Source: Saccharopolyspora galaxeae
GTDB lineage: Bacteria; Actinomycetota; Actinomycetes; Mycobacteriales; Pseudonocardiaceae
Reading direction: 5' to 3'
Assembly (NCBI RefSeq): GCF_016526145.1
Contig: NZ_JADDUE010000001.1
Span: forward strand, 62,001-126,000
Length of the DNA: 64,000 nt
The position numbers and the translations under genes were made by a program. The notes beneath the pieces are model-generated. The model did no database searches, had not been told where the DNA came from, and saw nothing but the letters and a program-made list of their open reading frames with translations. Positions 15,017 to 23,307 of the stretch are shown in pieces. Numbering within the stretch: position 1 is the first letter of the stretch; each line of letters starts with the position of its first letter.

Positions 15017-16834
15017 TCAGGCGGGTTCGTCGGCGGTGCGGTGGGCGAGATGGCGGCGGGCAGCGGCGGAGACCTGGTGGTCCGGATGTTGCTGGGCGAG
15101 CAGGCCGAGCAGCAGGTCCGCGCGGGCGTGCCGGGTGCGGGCGAGCTCGTCGACGAAGGCGAGCTGGTCCGGGCGGGCCTGGAAATCCGCGAGGAACGCG
15201 GCCGGATCCTCCTGCGCGGTGACCACCATGGCGTCCAGCGAGACCGCCAGTTCGTCGCCGTGCTGCAACGCCACCTCGGTCTCCACCGGCCGAACCCGCA
15301 GCCACATCCGCGCAGCCGCGCCGCACAACGGATCCTCGCGCAGGCCGAGCACTTCCGCGACGCCCTCCTGGCCGGTGTGCTCCAGCAGCCACAGCGCCCC
15401 CAGCCGCAGTTCCGGGTCGTCCACCCGGCGCAGCACCTCGGCCAGTTCGGCACTGGCCGCGGCCCGCCCGCGCCGGGCGACCCAGTCGCCCACGACCTCC
15501 TCGACCACGTCCGCGGGACTGCCCGGCAACGCGAGCACGACGACTTCCGCAGGCAGCGCCGCCATTCCGGCGACCGTCGGCACGACGAAACCGAACTCCT
15601 CCAGCGAACCGTGCGCGGCCCGCACGCCCAGCGGCGTCAGCTCCACGACGGTCCGGTCCGGCTCGCCTTCCGGGGCGAGCTCGGCGATGCGCTCCAGGCG
15701 CTCCGGCAGCTCGGTCGGCTCGCAGCGCACCACGCCGAGCACGGCCCACTGGTCGAGTACGCGGCCGACCGCGCGGTGCACCGCGCGGCGATATTCCGGG
15801 GTCAACTCGTCCTCGTCCGCCAGCGCATGAACGGCCAGGCTCACCACCTGCTCCACCGGCACCGCCTCGGTCTCCGAATACAGCGCGGTCAGCACCGCCT
15901 GCACCAGATCCAGCAGCAAGCCGGCATCGCCGGCGGGGAACTCCGGTTCATCACCGAGAACGTCCTCCAACTGCAGGAAGAGCTCCCACAGCCGGGACCA
16001 CAGCACCCCGGGTTCCGCCAGCAACGCGGCACTGATCTCGGTGCGCACCAGGCGGTCGCCGGTCGTTCGCACCAGGTGCGCCCGCTTCGCCCACTCCAGC
16101 GTCAGGCCCGCCGTGAACCGGTCGGTGCCGAGCGCGCCCGCCAGCTCATCGAGGCCGTCCTCCGAACCTGCGATCAGCGCCCGGCCCGCGCCGACCCACT
16201 CGTGCAGCAGCTTCATGCGTTCCAGGACGGGAGCCCGCTCCGCCTCAGCACCCGGCGTGTTCGAGTCCGGGACCCGTACCGGCGGCAACCAGTACGCGGG
16301 CGCGTCCGCCGGCTCCGGCTTCTCTTCGATCGCGTGCAGCAGGTCGTGATCAAGTCCCGCGGCACCGTCCCGCGCCTCGGCGACGAACCGCTCGAACTCC
16401 ACCGGATCGTCCGGGTCCACACCGCGCTCGCGCGCTTCGGATGCCCAGAACTTGCCCGCTCCCCACTTCGCGGGACGGGCCATCGCATCGAGGTAATCGG
16501 GAGTCGCGGCATCAACCGCCGCGTGCAGCGCGCGCAGCGAGCCGCTGCCGGGTAGCAGCAATCCCGCGGCAGCGAGGAAGTCGAACCACTCGTGCAGCAC
16601 CCGCGGCACCGCCGACCAGTTCGGCAGCACCATCCGGCGCGGCACGACGTCGGCGAGGAAACGGGTCACGTCCGCCTCGGTCCACCGGGTGAGCAGGCCG
16701 TCCTGCACGCCCTTCTCGTGCAGCATCGCCGTGATCAGACCGGGTGCCTCGGCGCGCGGCCCGAACCGCTCGGACAGCGCGGCAGCCGCCTCCGAGCAGC
16801 GGTCCGCCTCGCCGTGCAGGAAAACGGTGCGCAT
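15017..16834 (-). CDS. Large protein of unknown function (605 aa)
   Basis: I do not recognise a domain. The protein is soluble, rich in Leu, Ala and Glu, mostly predicted helical, with no signal peptide or membrane segment. The C-terminal half (about 400-600) looks like helical repeats. There is a W-x-x-x-x-V-x-R-F-L element near residue 50. The ATG at 16834 was chosen because GAAGGG is properly placed; another ATG lies 8 codons upstream. It is followed by a possible 49-codon ORF. Similar unannotated proteins are, to my knowledge, confined to actinomycetes. Confidence 0.75.
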   Translation of the reverse strand: MRTVFLHGEADRCSEAAAALSERFGPRAEAPGLITAMLHEKGVQDGLLTRWTEADVTRFLADVVPRRMVLPNWSAVPRVLHEWFDFLAAAGLLLPGSGSLRALHAAVDAATPDYLDAMARPAKWGAGKFWASEARERGVDPDDPVEFERFVAEARDGAAGLDHDLLHAIEEKPEPADAPAYWLPPVRVPDSNTPGAEAERAPVLERMKLLHEWVGAGRALIAGSEDGLDELAGALGTDRFTAGLTLEWAKRAHLVRTTGDRLVRTEISAALLAEPGVLWSRLWELFLQLEDVLGDEPEFPAGDAGLLLDLVQAVLTALYSETEAVPVEQVVSLAVHALADEDELTPEYRRAVHRAVGRVLDQWAVLGVVRCEPTELPERLERIAELAPEGEPDRTVVELTPLGVRAAHGSLEEFGFVVPTVAGMAALPAEVVVLALPGSPADVVEEVVGDWVARRGRAAASAELAEVLRRVDDPELRLGALWLLEHTGQEGVAEVLGLREDPLCGAAARMWLRVRPVETEVALQHGDELAVSLDAMVVTAQEDPAAFLADFQARPDQLAFVDELARTRHARADLLLGLLAQQHPDHQVSAAARRHLAHRTADEPA

Positions 16835-17098
16835 CGCCGACCCTTCGTCGCAGTGCATTCGTGATCGAGGGTAGGCATCGCGCAGTGATCACTCGGGCAC
16901 AAGATGCATCGGCGTGTCGGCCGCACCCACCACCTGCCGCGTGCTAACCGGATCGAGTCATCGGCGGCCACGACGTGCAGCACGGCGGGCGAACGAACCG
17001 CTGCTCCGACGAGTCAGCGGCGGCGCATGCCCGTCCGGGGTGCTGCACGCAAGGAAAACGGGCCACGGCAAGCCGACCGCGGCTCTACGCAGGCCGGC

Positions 17099-19564
17099 TC
17101 ATTCCTGCGCCATGTCCACGAAACGGCTGTAGTGCAGCTGGTGCGCGACGGTCACGGTGGAGGTCGGACCGGCGCGGTGCTTGGCCAGGATCAGGTCCGC
17201 CTCACCCATCCGCGGATCGTCCCGCTCGAACGCGTCCGGGCGATGAATCAAGATCACCATATCCGCGTCCTGCTCCAGCGAGCCACTTTCACGCAGGTCA
17301 GCAAGTTGTGGCCGCTTGTCGTTGCGCTGCTCGGGGCCGCGGTTGAGCTGGGAGATCGCCACCACGGGCACTTCCAGTTCCTTGGCGAGCAGCTTCAGGT
17401 TCCGGGAGAACTCCGAAACCTCCTGCTGGCGCGACTCGACCCGCTTGCCGGAGGTCATCAGCTGCATGTAGTCGACCACGACGAGCTGGATGTCGGAGCG
17501 CTGCTTGAGCCGCCGGGCCTTCGCCCGGATCTCCATCATCGTCAGGTTCGGCGAGTCGTCCACGAACAGCGGCGCTTCGCTGACCTCGCTCATCCGCCGG
17601 GCCAGCCGGGTCCAGTCGTCGTCGGTCATCCGGCCGCCGCGCATGTCGCCGAGCCGGATGCGGGCCTCCGCGGACAGCATCCGCATCACGATCTCGGTGC
17701 GGCCCATCTCCAGCGAGAAGATCACGCTGCCCATGCCGTGCTTGATCGAGGCCGCGCGGGCGAAGTCCAGGCCCAGCGTGGAGTTGTGCGTCGGCACCAT
17801 GCCGCGCCCGGCCAGGTAGAGGTGGTCCGGTGCGTCGACCTCCACGCAGCGCACCGGCACGCCTGCGACCTCGCGGACGGCGACGATGGCGCGCGCGGCC
17901 GGGGTCCGGTCCAGGCGGTGGGTCTTGTGCTCGGCGTTCTTCGCGGGGAGCCGGAAGACCTCGTCCGCACCGCTGTCAAAGACCAGCACCACCTGGTCGA
18001 AACGGTCCGCCGCGGAGTCCGCGAGCCGCGCCCCGCAGGCGTAGCCGAGGCTGAGCACGAGTTCCCGGACGCGCACCGACATCGGCTCGCTGACCTCGAG
18101 CCGCAGCGCGCCGTCCGCGGAGACCGAACCCGCCGCGTCGAGCAGGCCCGCCAGCAGCGCACGCCGCTGTTCCGGGCCTGCGCGCAAGTAGCGGAGCGGG
18201 ACGTCGTGGTCGTCCCACACGCCGAGCCGGGCGAGCGCACCGGCGATGTCCGAGTCGAAGTTCGCGCTGGGCGACTCGACCGGCCCGTCCGTCCGAAGTG
18301 GACTGCTCTCGTCGCCCTGCGCAGGCTCGGCGGATTCGGGCGCTTCGGCGTCGTCGCCGGACGACTCGGCCTCGGCGGACGACTCAGGCTCGGCGGGCTG
18401 CTCGGCCTCGGCGTGCTGCTCGGGCTCGGCCTGCTCCGGCTCACCGGCCTGCTCGGCCGCGACCCGCGGCTGCAGACCGGCCTGCTCGAGCAGCTCCGGT
18501 TCCGCGTGCACCACACCGGAACGATCCCCGGCGGCCAGCCACACGCCGAGCGTGTAAGGCGACACCGGCAGCTCCCGCTCCGGCAGCTCGAACGCGGCGT
18601 GGGTGGGCAGCGCCGGACGCGAACCCGACTGCGCCAACTCGCCGGTGGTGCGCACGCTGCCGTCGGCGAGGCGCCACTGGTGCTCGGCGTCGGCGACGAT
18701 CAACGCGCCGTCGGAGAACTCCACCTCGAAGCAGCGCCGGTCGTCGAGCACCTCGGTCGCGCGCAGCACCCGCACCGGCTTGCCGTGCGCGCCGATCAGC
18801 TCGTCACCGGCGGCGACCTCGCCCATCGTGGTCCAGCCGCCCGGTGTGGGCAGCGGCGTGTCCAGCGCGAGCGCTTTGCCGACACCGGGACGGGCGGCGA
18901 CGATGACCATCTGGCCCGGGTGCAGCCCGTTGGTGACCTCGTCGAGGTCGGTGAAGCCGGTGGGGATGCCCTGGGACTCGCCGCCGCGCGAAGCGATGGC
19001 GTCGATCTCGTCCATCGTCGGCTGGAGCAGGTCTTCGAGCGCCGCGTAGTCCTCGCTGGTGCGGCGTTCGGTCACGTCGTAGATCGCGGCCTGCGCGCGG
19101 TCCACGACCTCCTCGATCTCCGAGCCCTCCGAACCGTGGTAGCCGAGCTGCACGATGCGCGTGCCCGCCTCGACCAGCCGCCGCAGCACCGCCTTCTCGG
19201 AGACGATTTCCGCGTAGTAGCCCGCGTTCGCGGCGGTGGGCACGCTCGCGATCAGCGTGTGCATGTAGGGCGCGCCGCCGATGCGCAGCAGTTCCTGGCG
19301 GCGCTCCAGCTCGGCCGAGACGGTGATCGCGTCGGCGGGCTCACCGCGGCCGTAGAGGTCCAGCACGCAGTCGTAGATCTTCTGGTGCGCCGGCTTGTAG
19401 AAGTCGTTCGGGCTGAGCACCTCGACGACGTCCGCGATCGCGTCCTTGCTCAGCATCATGCCGCCGAGCACGGACTGCTCGGCGGCGAGGTCCTGCGGCG
19501 GCTGGCGCTCGAAGCTGTCGCTGTAGTCGCCGGGCTCGACACCGCGCTCGTCTGCTAACGCCAC
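17099..19564 (-). CDS. dnaB: Replicative DNA helicase DnaB with an in-frame intein
   Basis: An 821-residue precursor. Residues 1-230 and 595-821 form a normal DnaB of 457 residues after splicing. The N-terminal domain comes first, then the RecA-like ATPase. The Walker A loop G-V-G-K | S-T is interrupted between K230 and S595 by a 364-residue intein. Downstream are typical DnaB blocks such as V-V-V-D-Y-M-Q-L and L-R-E-S-G-S-L-E-Q-D-A-D. DnaB unwinds DNA ahead of the replisome, and without splicing the ATP-binding loop would be destroyed. The GTG start lies 37 bp after a short GC-rich segment. DnaA-box-like sites lie 200-300 bp upstream. The gene follows rplI in the conserved rpsF-dnaB order. 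Confidence 0.96.
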   Translation of the reverse strand: MALADERGVEPGDYSDSFERQPPQDLAAEQSVLGGMMLSKDAIADVVEVLSPNDFYKPAHQKIYDCVLDLYGRGEPADAITVSAELERRQELLRIGGAPYMHTLIASVPTAANAGYYAEIVSEKAVLRRLVEAGTRIVQLGYHGSEGSEIEEVVDRAQAAIYDVTERRTSEDYAALEDLLQPTMDEIDAIASRGGESQGIPTGFTDLDEVTNGLHPGQMVIVAARPGVGKALALDTPLPTPGGWTTMGEVAAGDELIGAHGKPVRVLRATEVLDDRRCFEVEFSDGALIVADAEHQWRLADGSVRTTGELAQSGSRPALPTHAAFELPERELPVSPYTLGVWLAAGDRSGVVHAEPELLEQAGLQPRVAAEQAGEPEQAEPEQHAEAEQPAEPESSAEAESSGDDAEAPESAEPAQGDESSPLRTDGPVESPSANFDSDIAGALARLGVWDDHDVPLRYLRAGPEQRRALLAGLLDAAGSVSADGALRLEVSEPMSVRVRELVLSLGYACGARLADSAADRFDQVVLVFDSGADEVFRLPAKNAEHKTHRLDRTPAARAIVAVREVAGVPVRCVEVDAPDHLYLAGRGMVPTHNSTLGLDFARAASIKHGMGSVIFSLEMGRTEIVMRMLSAEARIRLGDMRGGRMTDDDWTRLARRMSEVSEAPLFVDDSPNLTMMEIRAKARRLKQRSDIQLVVVDYMQLMTSGKRVESRQQEVSEFSRNLKLLAKELEVPVVAISQLNRGPEQRNDKRPQLADLRESGSLEQDADMVILIHRPDAFERDDPRMGEADLILAKHRAGPTSTVTVAHQLHYSRFVDMAQE
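17783..18874 (-). mobile_element. Class 3 DnaB intein with degenerate LAGLIDADG endonuclease
   Basis: Residues 231-594 of the DnaB precursor. The intein begins with Ala (A-L-A-L-D-T-P-L-P-T-P), not Cys or Ser. The class 3 triad is present: Trp67 (H-Q-W), Cys343 (V-R-C) and Thr362 (P-T-H-N); the Cys-to-Thr spacing of 19 equals that of the phage Bethlehem DnaB intein. It ends H363-N364 before Ser595. Endonuclease motifs are visible but damaged: Y-T-L-G-V-W-L-A-A-G-D and L-L-A-G-L-L-D-A-A-G-S, each with the key Asp replaced by Ala. A Glu/Ala/Pro-rich stretch of about 55 residues (intein 138-192) lies between them. Splicing looks intact, homing looks lost. Confidence 0.9.
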
Positions 19565-20161
19565 CGGTACCCGTCACCTCCGAGCCGTCGCCACCGACAC
19601 CGGTGGCATTGCTGATCGGGCAACCCGCGCCGGGTGCCGCTGCTGCGCGGCGCCGGGTACGGCGCACGCGCGATCCCGGGCCGACGGCCGCGGCATGATC
19701 ACCCACCGTTGCGCACGAGTGCGCTCGCGAAGCTAGATCGCCCGCTTGGAGCAGGCAAACCGAGCTGTGGACAAGCCTCGGGACAACCTGTGGACAACTG
19801 GGGACAGGTCGGTGGACAGCTGTGCACAACTCGGGTGGATAGCTGGGGACAACCTGGGGACAACCGACGAAGATCATCTAAACACCGCAGGTCAGAGCTT
19901 GTGCATGCGGTGTGGAAGAAATTCGTGGAAAAGCCTCGGCGTGTCGCGCCAACTGCGCACATCGGCGTGTCGGGCACAGCGCCCGGCGACCGCGCGTTGC
20001 TCACGGTCAAGCGGCCGATCGAGTGGGGAGCACTGTCCAAACCAGACTCGAACGGCGCAACGCACGTTGCCGACCCGAGTCCGGGAGCGAGTGCTCCCGG
20101 ACCGGTCGAGGCGCCCCGCGGCGACCGGGCGCAACCGCCTCGGCCGCCGGGGGTCCGTGGT
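19565..20161. promoter_or_regulatory. Intergenic region dnaB-rplI with DnaA-box-like cluster
   Basis: This 597-bp gap has no convincing gene on either strand. It holds the DnaA-box-like cluster (19766-19863), then an 8-bp inverted repeat ACACCGCA / TGCGGTGT (19882-19913). I see nothing definite in 19914-20161. Confidence 0.6.
19766..19863. promoter_or_regulatory. Cluster of DnaA-box-like 9-mers
   Basis: TGTGGACAA, the complement of the actinobacterial DnaA box TTGTCCACA, occurs exactly at 19766-19774 and 19789-19797. One-mismatch forms are TGTGCACAA (19821-19829) and TGGGGACAA (19844-19852 and 19855-19863), and further two-mismatch forms lie between. All point the same way. Confidence 0.65.
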
Positions 20162-20614
20162 TCAGTCCGCGGCCGCGACCTGCACGTCGACCGACGCCTT
20201 CACGTCGGGGTGCAGCCGCACGTCGACGCCGTGCTTGCCCAGCGCCTTGATGTGCCCGCGCAGGTCCACCGAGCGCTTGTCCAGGTTCGGGCCACCGGCC
20301 TTGCGCACCGCGGCGACCACGTCGGCCGGGGTGATCGAACCGAACAGCTTGCCCTGCTTGGACACCTTCGCGGTCAGCGTCACCGAGCCGAGCTCCTGCA
20401 GCTGCTGCTTGAGCTCCTGGGCGTGCTCCAGGTTCCGGACCCGGCGCGCCTCCTGTGTGCGGCGGATGGTCTCGACCTGCTTCTGCGCGCCCTTGGTGGC
20501 GACGATCGCCAGGTTGCGCGGCAGCAGGTAGTTGCGGCCGTAGCCGTCCCGGACCTCGACGATGTCACCCGACTCGCCCAGGCCGGTCACGTCCGCAGTC
20601 AGAATGATCTTCAC
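20162..20614 (-). CDS. rplI: Ribosomal protein bL9
   Basis: A 150-residue protein of normal bL9 length. The N-terminal block is V[23 protein letters not shown], which is diagnostic, followed by the long connecting helix and the C-terminal rRNA-binding domain (from about residue 75). The GTG start has AAGGAG upstream. It is the last ribosomal gene of the rpsF-ssb-rpsR-rplI cluster and is separated from rpsR by a strong hairpin. Confidence 0.98.
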   Translation of the reverse strand: MKIILTADVTGLGESGDIVEVRDGYGRNYLLPRNLAIVATKGAQKQVETIRRTQEARRVRNLEHAQELKQQLQELGSVTLTAKVSKQGKLFGSITPADVVAAVRKAGGPNLDKRSVDLRGHIKALGKHGVDVRLHPDVKASVDVQVAAAD

Positions 20615-20640
20615 GACGTGTCTCCTTCTAGCGTTCCTAA

Positions 20641-20700
20641 CGGGACCGCACCGCGTCCGCCGCCCTGCGGCACCCGCCGCGGGGCGGACGAGCGGTCCCG
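20641..20700 (-). promoter_or_regulatory. Long hairpin between rpsR and rplI
   Basis: CGGGACCGC (20641-20649) pairs with GCGGTCCCG (20692-20700), and inside it CGTCCGCC (20654-20661) pairs with GGCGGACG (20683-20690). It begins 2 bp after the rpsR stop codon and has no T-run. It may stabilise the upstream mRNA or reduce readthrough into rplI. Confidence 0.6.
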
Positions 20701-20702
20701 GA

Positions 20703-20942
20703 TCAGCGGGCGGTCGAGGTGTAGGGCAGCAGCGCCATCTCGCGGGCGTTCTTCACCGCGATGGCGACGTCGCGCTGGTGCTGGCTGCAGTTGCCGGTCA
20801 CCCGACGAGCGCGGATCTTGCCGCGGTCGGAGATGTACTTGCGCAGCAGCGTCGTGTCCTTGTAGTCGATGCTCTGCGCGGCGCGGTCCTTGCAGAACGC
20901 GCAGACCTTCTTCTTCGGCTTGCGCACCGGCGCCTTGGCCAT
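20703..20942 (-). CDS. rpsR: Ribosomal protein bS18, zinc-binding (C+) form
   Basis: A 79-residue bS18 protein. C-x-x-C (V-C-A-F-C-K) near residue 15 and the later [10 protein letters not shown] mark the Cys-containing form that can bind zinc; many actinobacteria carry a second Cys-free paralogue used under zinc starvation. The position between ssb and rplI is conserved. Start: ATG with AGGAGGAAG upstream. Confidence 0.98.
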   Translation of the reverse strand: MAKAPVRKPKKKVCAFCKDRAAQSIDYKDTTLLRKYISDRGKIRARRVTGNCSQHQRDVAIAVKNAREMALLPYTSTAR

Positions 20943-20989
20943 GGTCTTCCTCCTGAAAAGCTATCTCGAGTCTGGTGCGCCGCGGGCGG

Positions 20990-21475
20990 TCAGAACGGCG
21001 GCTCGTCGTTGAACCCGCCGCCGGAACCGGCGGGCGGGGCCGAGCCCCACGGGTCGTCGGCGGGCGCGGAAGAACCGCCGCCACCGCCGAAACCACCGCC
21101 ACCGCCGCCGCGGCTGATCTTGTTCACCTTGGCGGTCGCGTACTTCAGCGACGGCCCGATCTCGTCGACCTCCAGCTCCACGACCGTGCGCTTCTCGCCT
21201 TCCTTCGTCTCGAAGGAGCGCTGGCGCAACCGGCCCTGCGCGACGACCCGCATCCCGCGGGTCAGCGTCTCGGCCACGTTCTCCGCCGCCTGCCGCCAGA
21301 TGTTGCAGCGCATGAACAGCGCTTCCTGGTCCTTCCACTCGCCGCTCTGGCGGTCGAAGGTCCGCGGTGTGGAAGCGATCGTGAAGTTCGCGACCGCGGC
21401 ACCGGAGGGCGTGAAGCGCAGTTCCGGATCGGCGGTGAGGTTGCCGACCACCGTGATTACCGTTTCACCGGCCAT
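20990..21475 (-). CDS. ssb: Single-stranded DNA-binding protein
   Basis: A 161-residue SSB with an OB-fold in residues 1-110 ([16 protein letters not shown] at the N-terminus, and [10 protein letters not shown]). A Gly-rich linker (about 120-145) leads to the acidic tip D-E-P-P-F, which recruits partner proteins. It sits between rpsF and rpsR as in other actinobacteria. Start: ATG. Confidence 0.98.
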   Translation of the reverse strand: MAGETVITVVGNLTADPELRFTPSGAAVANFTIASTPRTFDRQSGEWKDQEALFMRCNIWRQAAENVAETLTRGMRVVAQGRLRQRSFETKEGEKRTVVELEVDEIGPSLKYATAKVNKISRGGGGGGFGGGGGSSAPADDPWGSAPPAGSGGGFNDEPPF

Positions 21476-21574
21476 CGCCTGGACTCCGTCCTTGAGGTGC
21501 GGGAACTGTCTTGCCGTGCGGATTCAGCGAGGCGCGAACCGCCTGCCGCCGGGGCGGGAGGTCCGATCGGGTGC

Positions 21575-21928
21575 TCAGGCCGAGGCGGTCTGCTTGTTCG
21601 CCTTCGCCGCGGCGCGGGCGACGCGGGCGGCCTTGCGCGGCTCGACCACGCGCCGCAGCACCTTGGTGCGCAGCACGTTCTCGTTCAGGTTGAGCTGGCG
21701 GTCCAGCTCCTTGATCGAGGCGGACTCGCTGTTGATGTCCAGCACGACGTAGATGCCCTCGGCGTGCTTGTCGATCTCGTAGGAGAGCCGGCGACGGCCC
21801 CAGACTTCGAGCTTCTCGATGCTGCCGCCATCGTTGCGGATGACCTTGAGGAAGTTCTCCAGGGACTGCGGCACGTTGCGCTCGTCCAGGCTCGGGTCGA
21901 GGATGACCATGAGCTCGTAATGACGCAT
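21575..21928 (-). CDS. rpsF: Ribosomal protein bS6
   Basis: A 117-residue bS6 protein ([23 protein letters not shown]) with a Lys/Ala-rich tail. It binds bS18 in the 30S platform. The ATG at 21928 has AGGAGGTGAG upstream; a frame 3 codons longer exists but lacks support. First gene of the cluster, preceded by a perfect hairpin at 21958-21976. Confidence 0.97.
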   Translation of the reverse strand: MRHYELMVILDPSLDERNVPQSLENFLKVIRNDGGSIEKLEVWGRRRLSYEIDKHAEGIYVVLDINSESASIKELDRQLNLNENVLRTKVLRRVVEPRKAARVARAAAKANKQTASA

Positions 21929-21957
21929 GAGGACCACTCACCTCCTGTGGACTCACG

Positions 21958-21976
21958 GCCACGGACTTTCCGTGGC
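21958..21976 (-). promoter_or_regulatory. Hairpin in the rpsF leader
   Basis: GCCACGGA / TCCGTGGC, a perfect 8-bp stem with a 3-nt loop, 30 bp upstream of the rpsF start. bS6:bS18-binding leaders are known before rpsF in other bacteria; whether this is one is open. Confidence 0.4.
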
Positions 21977-22130
21977 AGGAGGGTCGTTCGCGTCCACGAA
22001 CGTCGACCAGGCTAGCAACCTGCCCCGACAGGACCGCGTGGCGGGTGCGCCGCGCGCCGGTCCGGTGGGTACGAGTGCCTCAAGGTTTCCGGGCCGGTCG
22101 GCGAGGCGGCCGGCCGCAAGCAATTCCGCA

Positions 22131-23129
22131 TCAGGCGCGGCGCAGCACCCAGGTGCGCACCAGCGCGGCGGTCACCCCGGCCAGCGAGATCGCGGCGATG
22201 AGCACCGGCAGCGCGACTCGGTTGTCCTGCCCGGCAGGCAGCGTCTCGGCCTTGCCCGCGGCGCGGACCTCTTGCTGCGCGGCGTTCTCCCGCTGCTCGC
22301 GCTGCTTCGCGGCGGCTTGTTCGCGCAGATCACCCACGTTCGGGGCGAATCCGGGTGCCGCGCCGAACTGCGACTGCGCCCACGGCGGCAGTGTTCCGGG
22401 CGCGGCCGAGCCGTAGTTCGGCGGCACCACGACGACCGGCGCGGAAGTCCCGACGCGCGGGTCGGCGCGCGGCGTGCCCGGCGCCGCGACCGGCGCGGAA
22501 GTCTCGTCGTCCGCAGGAACGCCGGGTTCGGCCGACGGTGGTGCGGGTTGCTCGCTGGGTTCCTCGGGTTCGGGCGCGGGCTCCGGTGGCGGCGGTGGCG
22601 GCTGCTCCTGACCCGGCACCCGCGCGCCGCCGATGCAGCCGAGCGCGGCGAGGTTGCGGACGTGGGTGCTCACCTCGGAGCCCTTGTCCTGCAGCCCGGA
22701 GAGACCTTCGATCTGCCCGGCGAAAGCGTCCGCGAGGTTCTGACCGGAGAAGGTCTGGGTCTCCTCGCCGACGGTGCCGAGGCCGACCGACCCGCTGCCG
22801 CTGAACTCCTCCTTCGCCTGCTTGGCGAGGTCGAACTGCAGCGGGAACGCCAGCAGCACGGCCTGCTCCACCTTCGCGTCCAGCGCGGCCGGGCTGGCCA
22901 CGATGCGCTGGCCGAACTCGCTGCTGTCGGTGCTTCCGGTGCACTGCTCGATCACCGCGGAGCCGGCGGCGTTCGCGGTACCCGCGCCGAGCAGGGTGCT
23001 CGCGGTGACCAACGCTCCTGCCGCGCCCGCGGCGAGCACCCGGCCCATCGCCTTGCTCGGCGGACGTTCGCTGACCAGTGGGTTCACCTGCGCGTTCGAC
23101 TGCTGATCGGCGGCCAGGCCGTCGCTCAT
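22131..23129 (-). CDS. Secreted Pro-rich protein with C-terminal membrane anchor
   Basis: A 332-residue protein that I cannot assign to a family. An N-terminal hydrophobic segment (about residues 30-55) ends in A-N-A-A-like cleavage sites. A helical domain follows (about 55-165, containing two Cys), then a Pro/Glu/Ala-rich spacer (about 170-265). The C-terminus has L-P-A-G-Q, a hydrophobic helix (about 307-326) and R-R-A. That order (short motif, helix, Arg tail) is like a sortase sorting signal, but L-P-A-G-Q is not a standard motif and no sortase gene is in the window. The gene precedes rpsF but is separated from it by 202 bp. Confidence 0.75.
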   Translation of the reverse strand: MSDGLAADQQSNAQVNPLVSERPPSKAMGRVLAAGAAGALVTASTLLGAGTANAAGSAVIEQCTGSTDSSEFGQRIVASPAALDAKVEQAVLLAFPLQFDLAKQAKEEFSGSGSVGLGTVGEETQTFSGQNLADAFAGQIEGLSGLQDKGSEVSTHVRNLAALGCIGGARVPGQEQPPPPPPEPAPEPEEPSEQPAPPSAEPGVPADDETSAPVAAPGTPRADPRVGTSAPVVVVPPNYGSAAPGTLPPWAQSQFGAAPGFAPNVGDLREQAAAKQREQRENAAQQEVRAAGKAETLPAGQDNRVALPVLIAAISLAGVTAALVRTWVLRRA

Positions 23130-23295
23130 GGTTCCTCCCCGAAGATCACCGCCGCGTGACAGCGATTAACACCCTCCGGTGAAAATAACGTGGATCAGCG
23201 CGCTGAGTGACGGCCAGTGCAGTGAAAAACCGGCGGAATCCGCATCCTGGGAATCCGGCGCCGGGTCCGGCCGCCGCGCTGTCCGGGCTCGCTCG

Positions 23296-23301
23296 TAAGC
23301 T
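23296..23301 (+). promoter_or_regulatory. Putative -10 box, leaderless promoter of nfo
   Basis: TAAGCT lies 6 nt before the ATG. Confidence 0.45.
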
Positions 23302-23307
23302 GCGGCC

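Noticed and set aside
19766-19863. oriC
   Set aside because: No dnaA or dnaN nearby and no AT-rich unwinding region; only the boxes are present.
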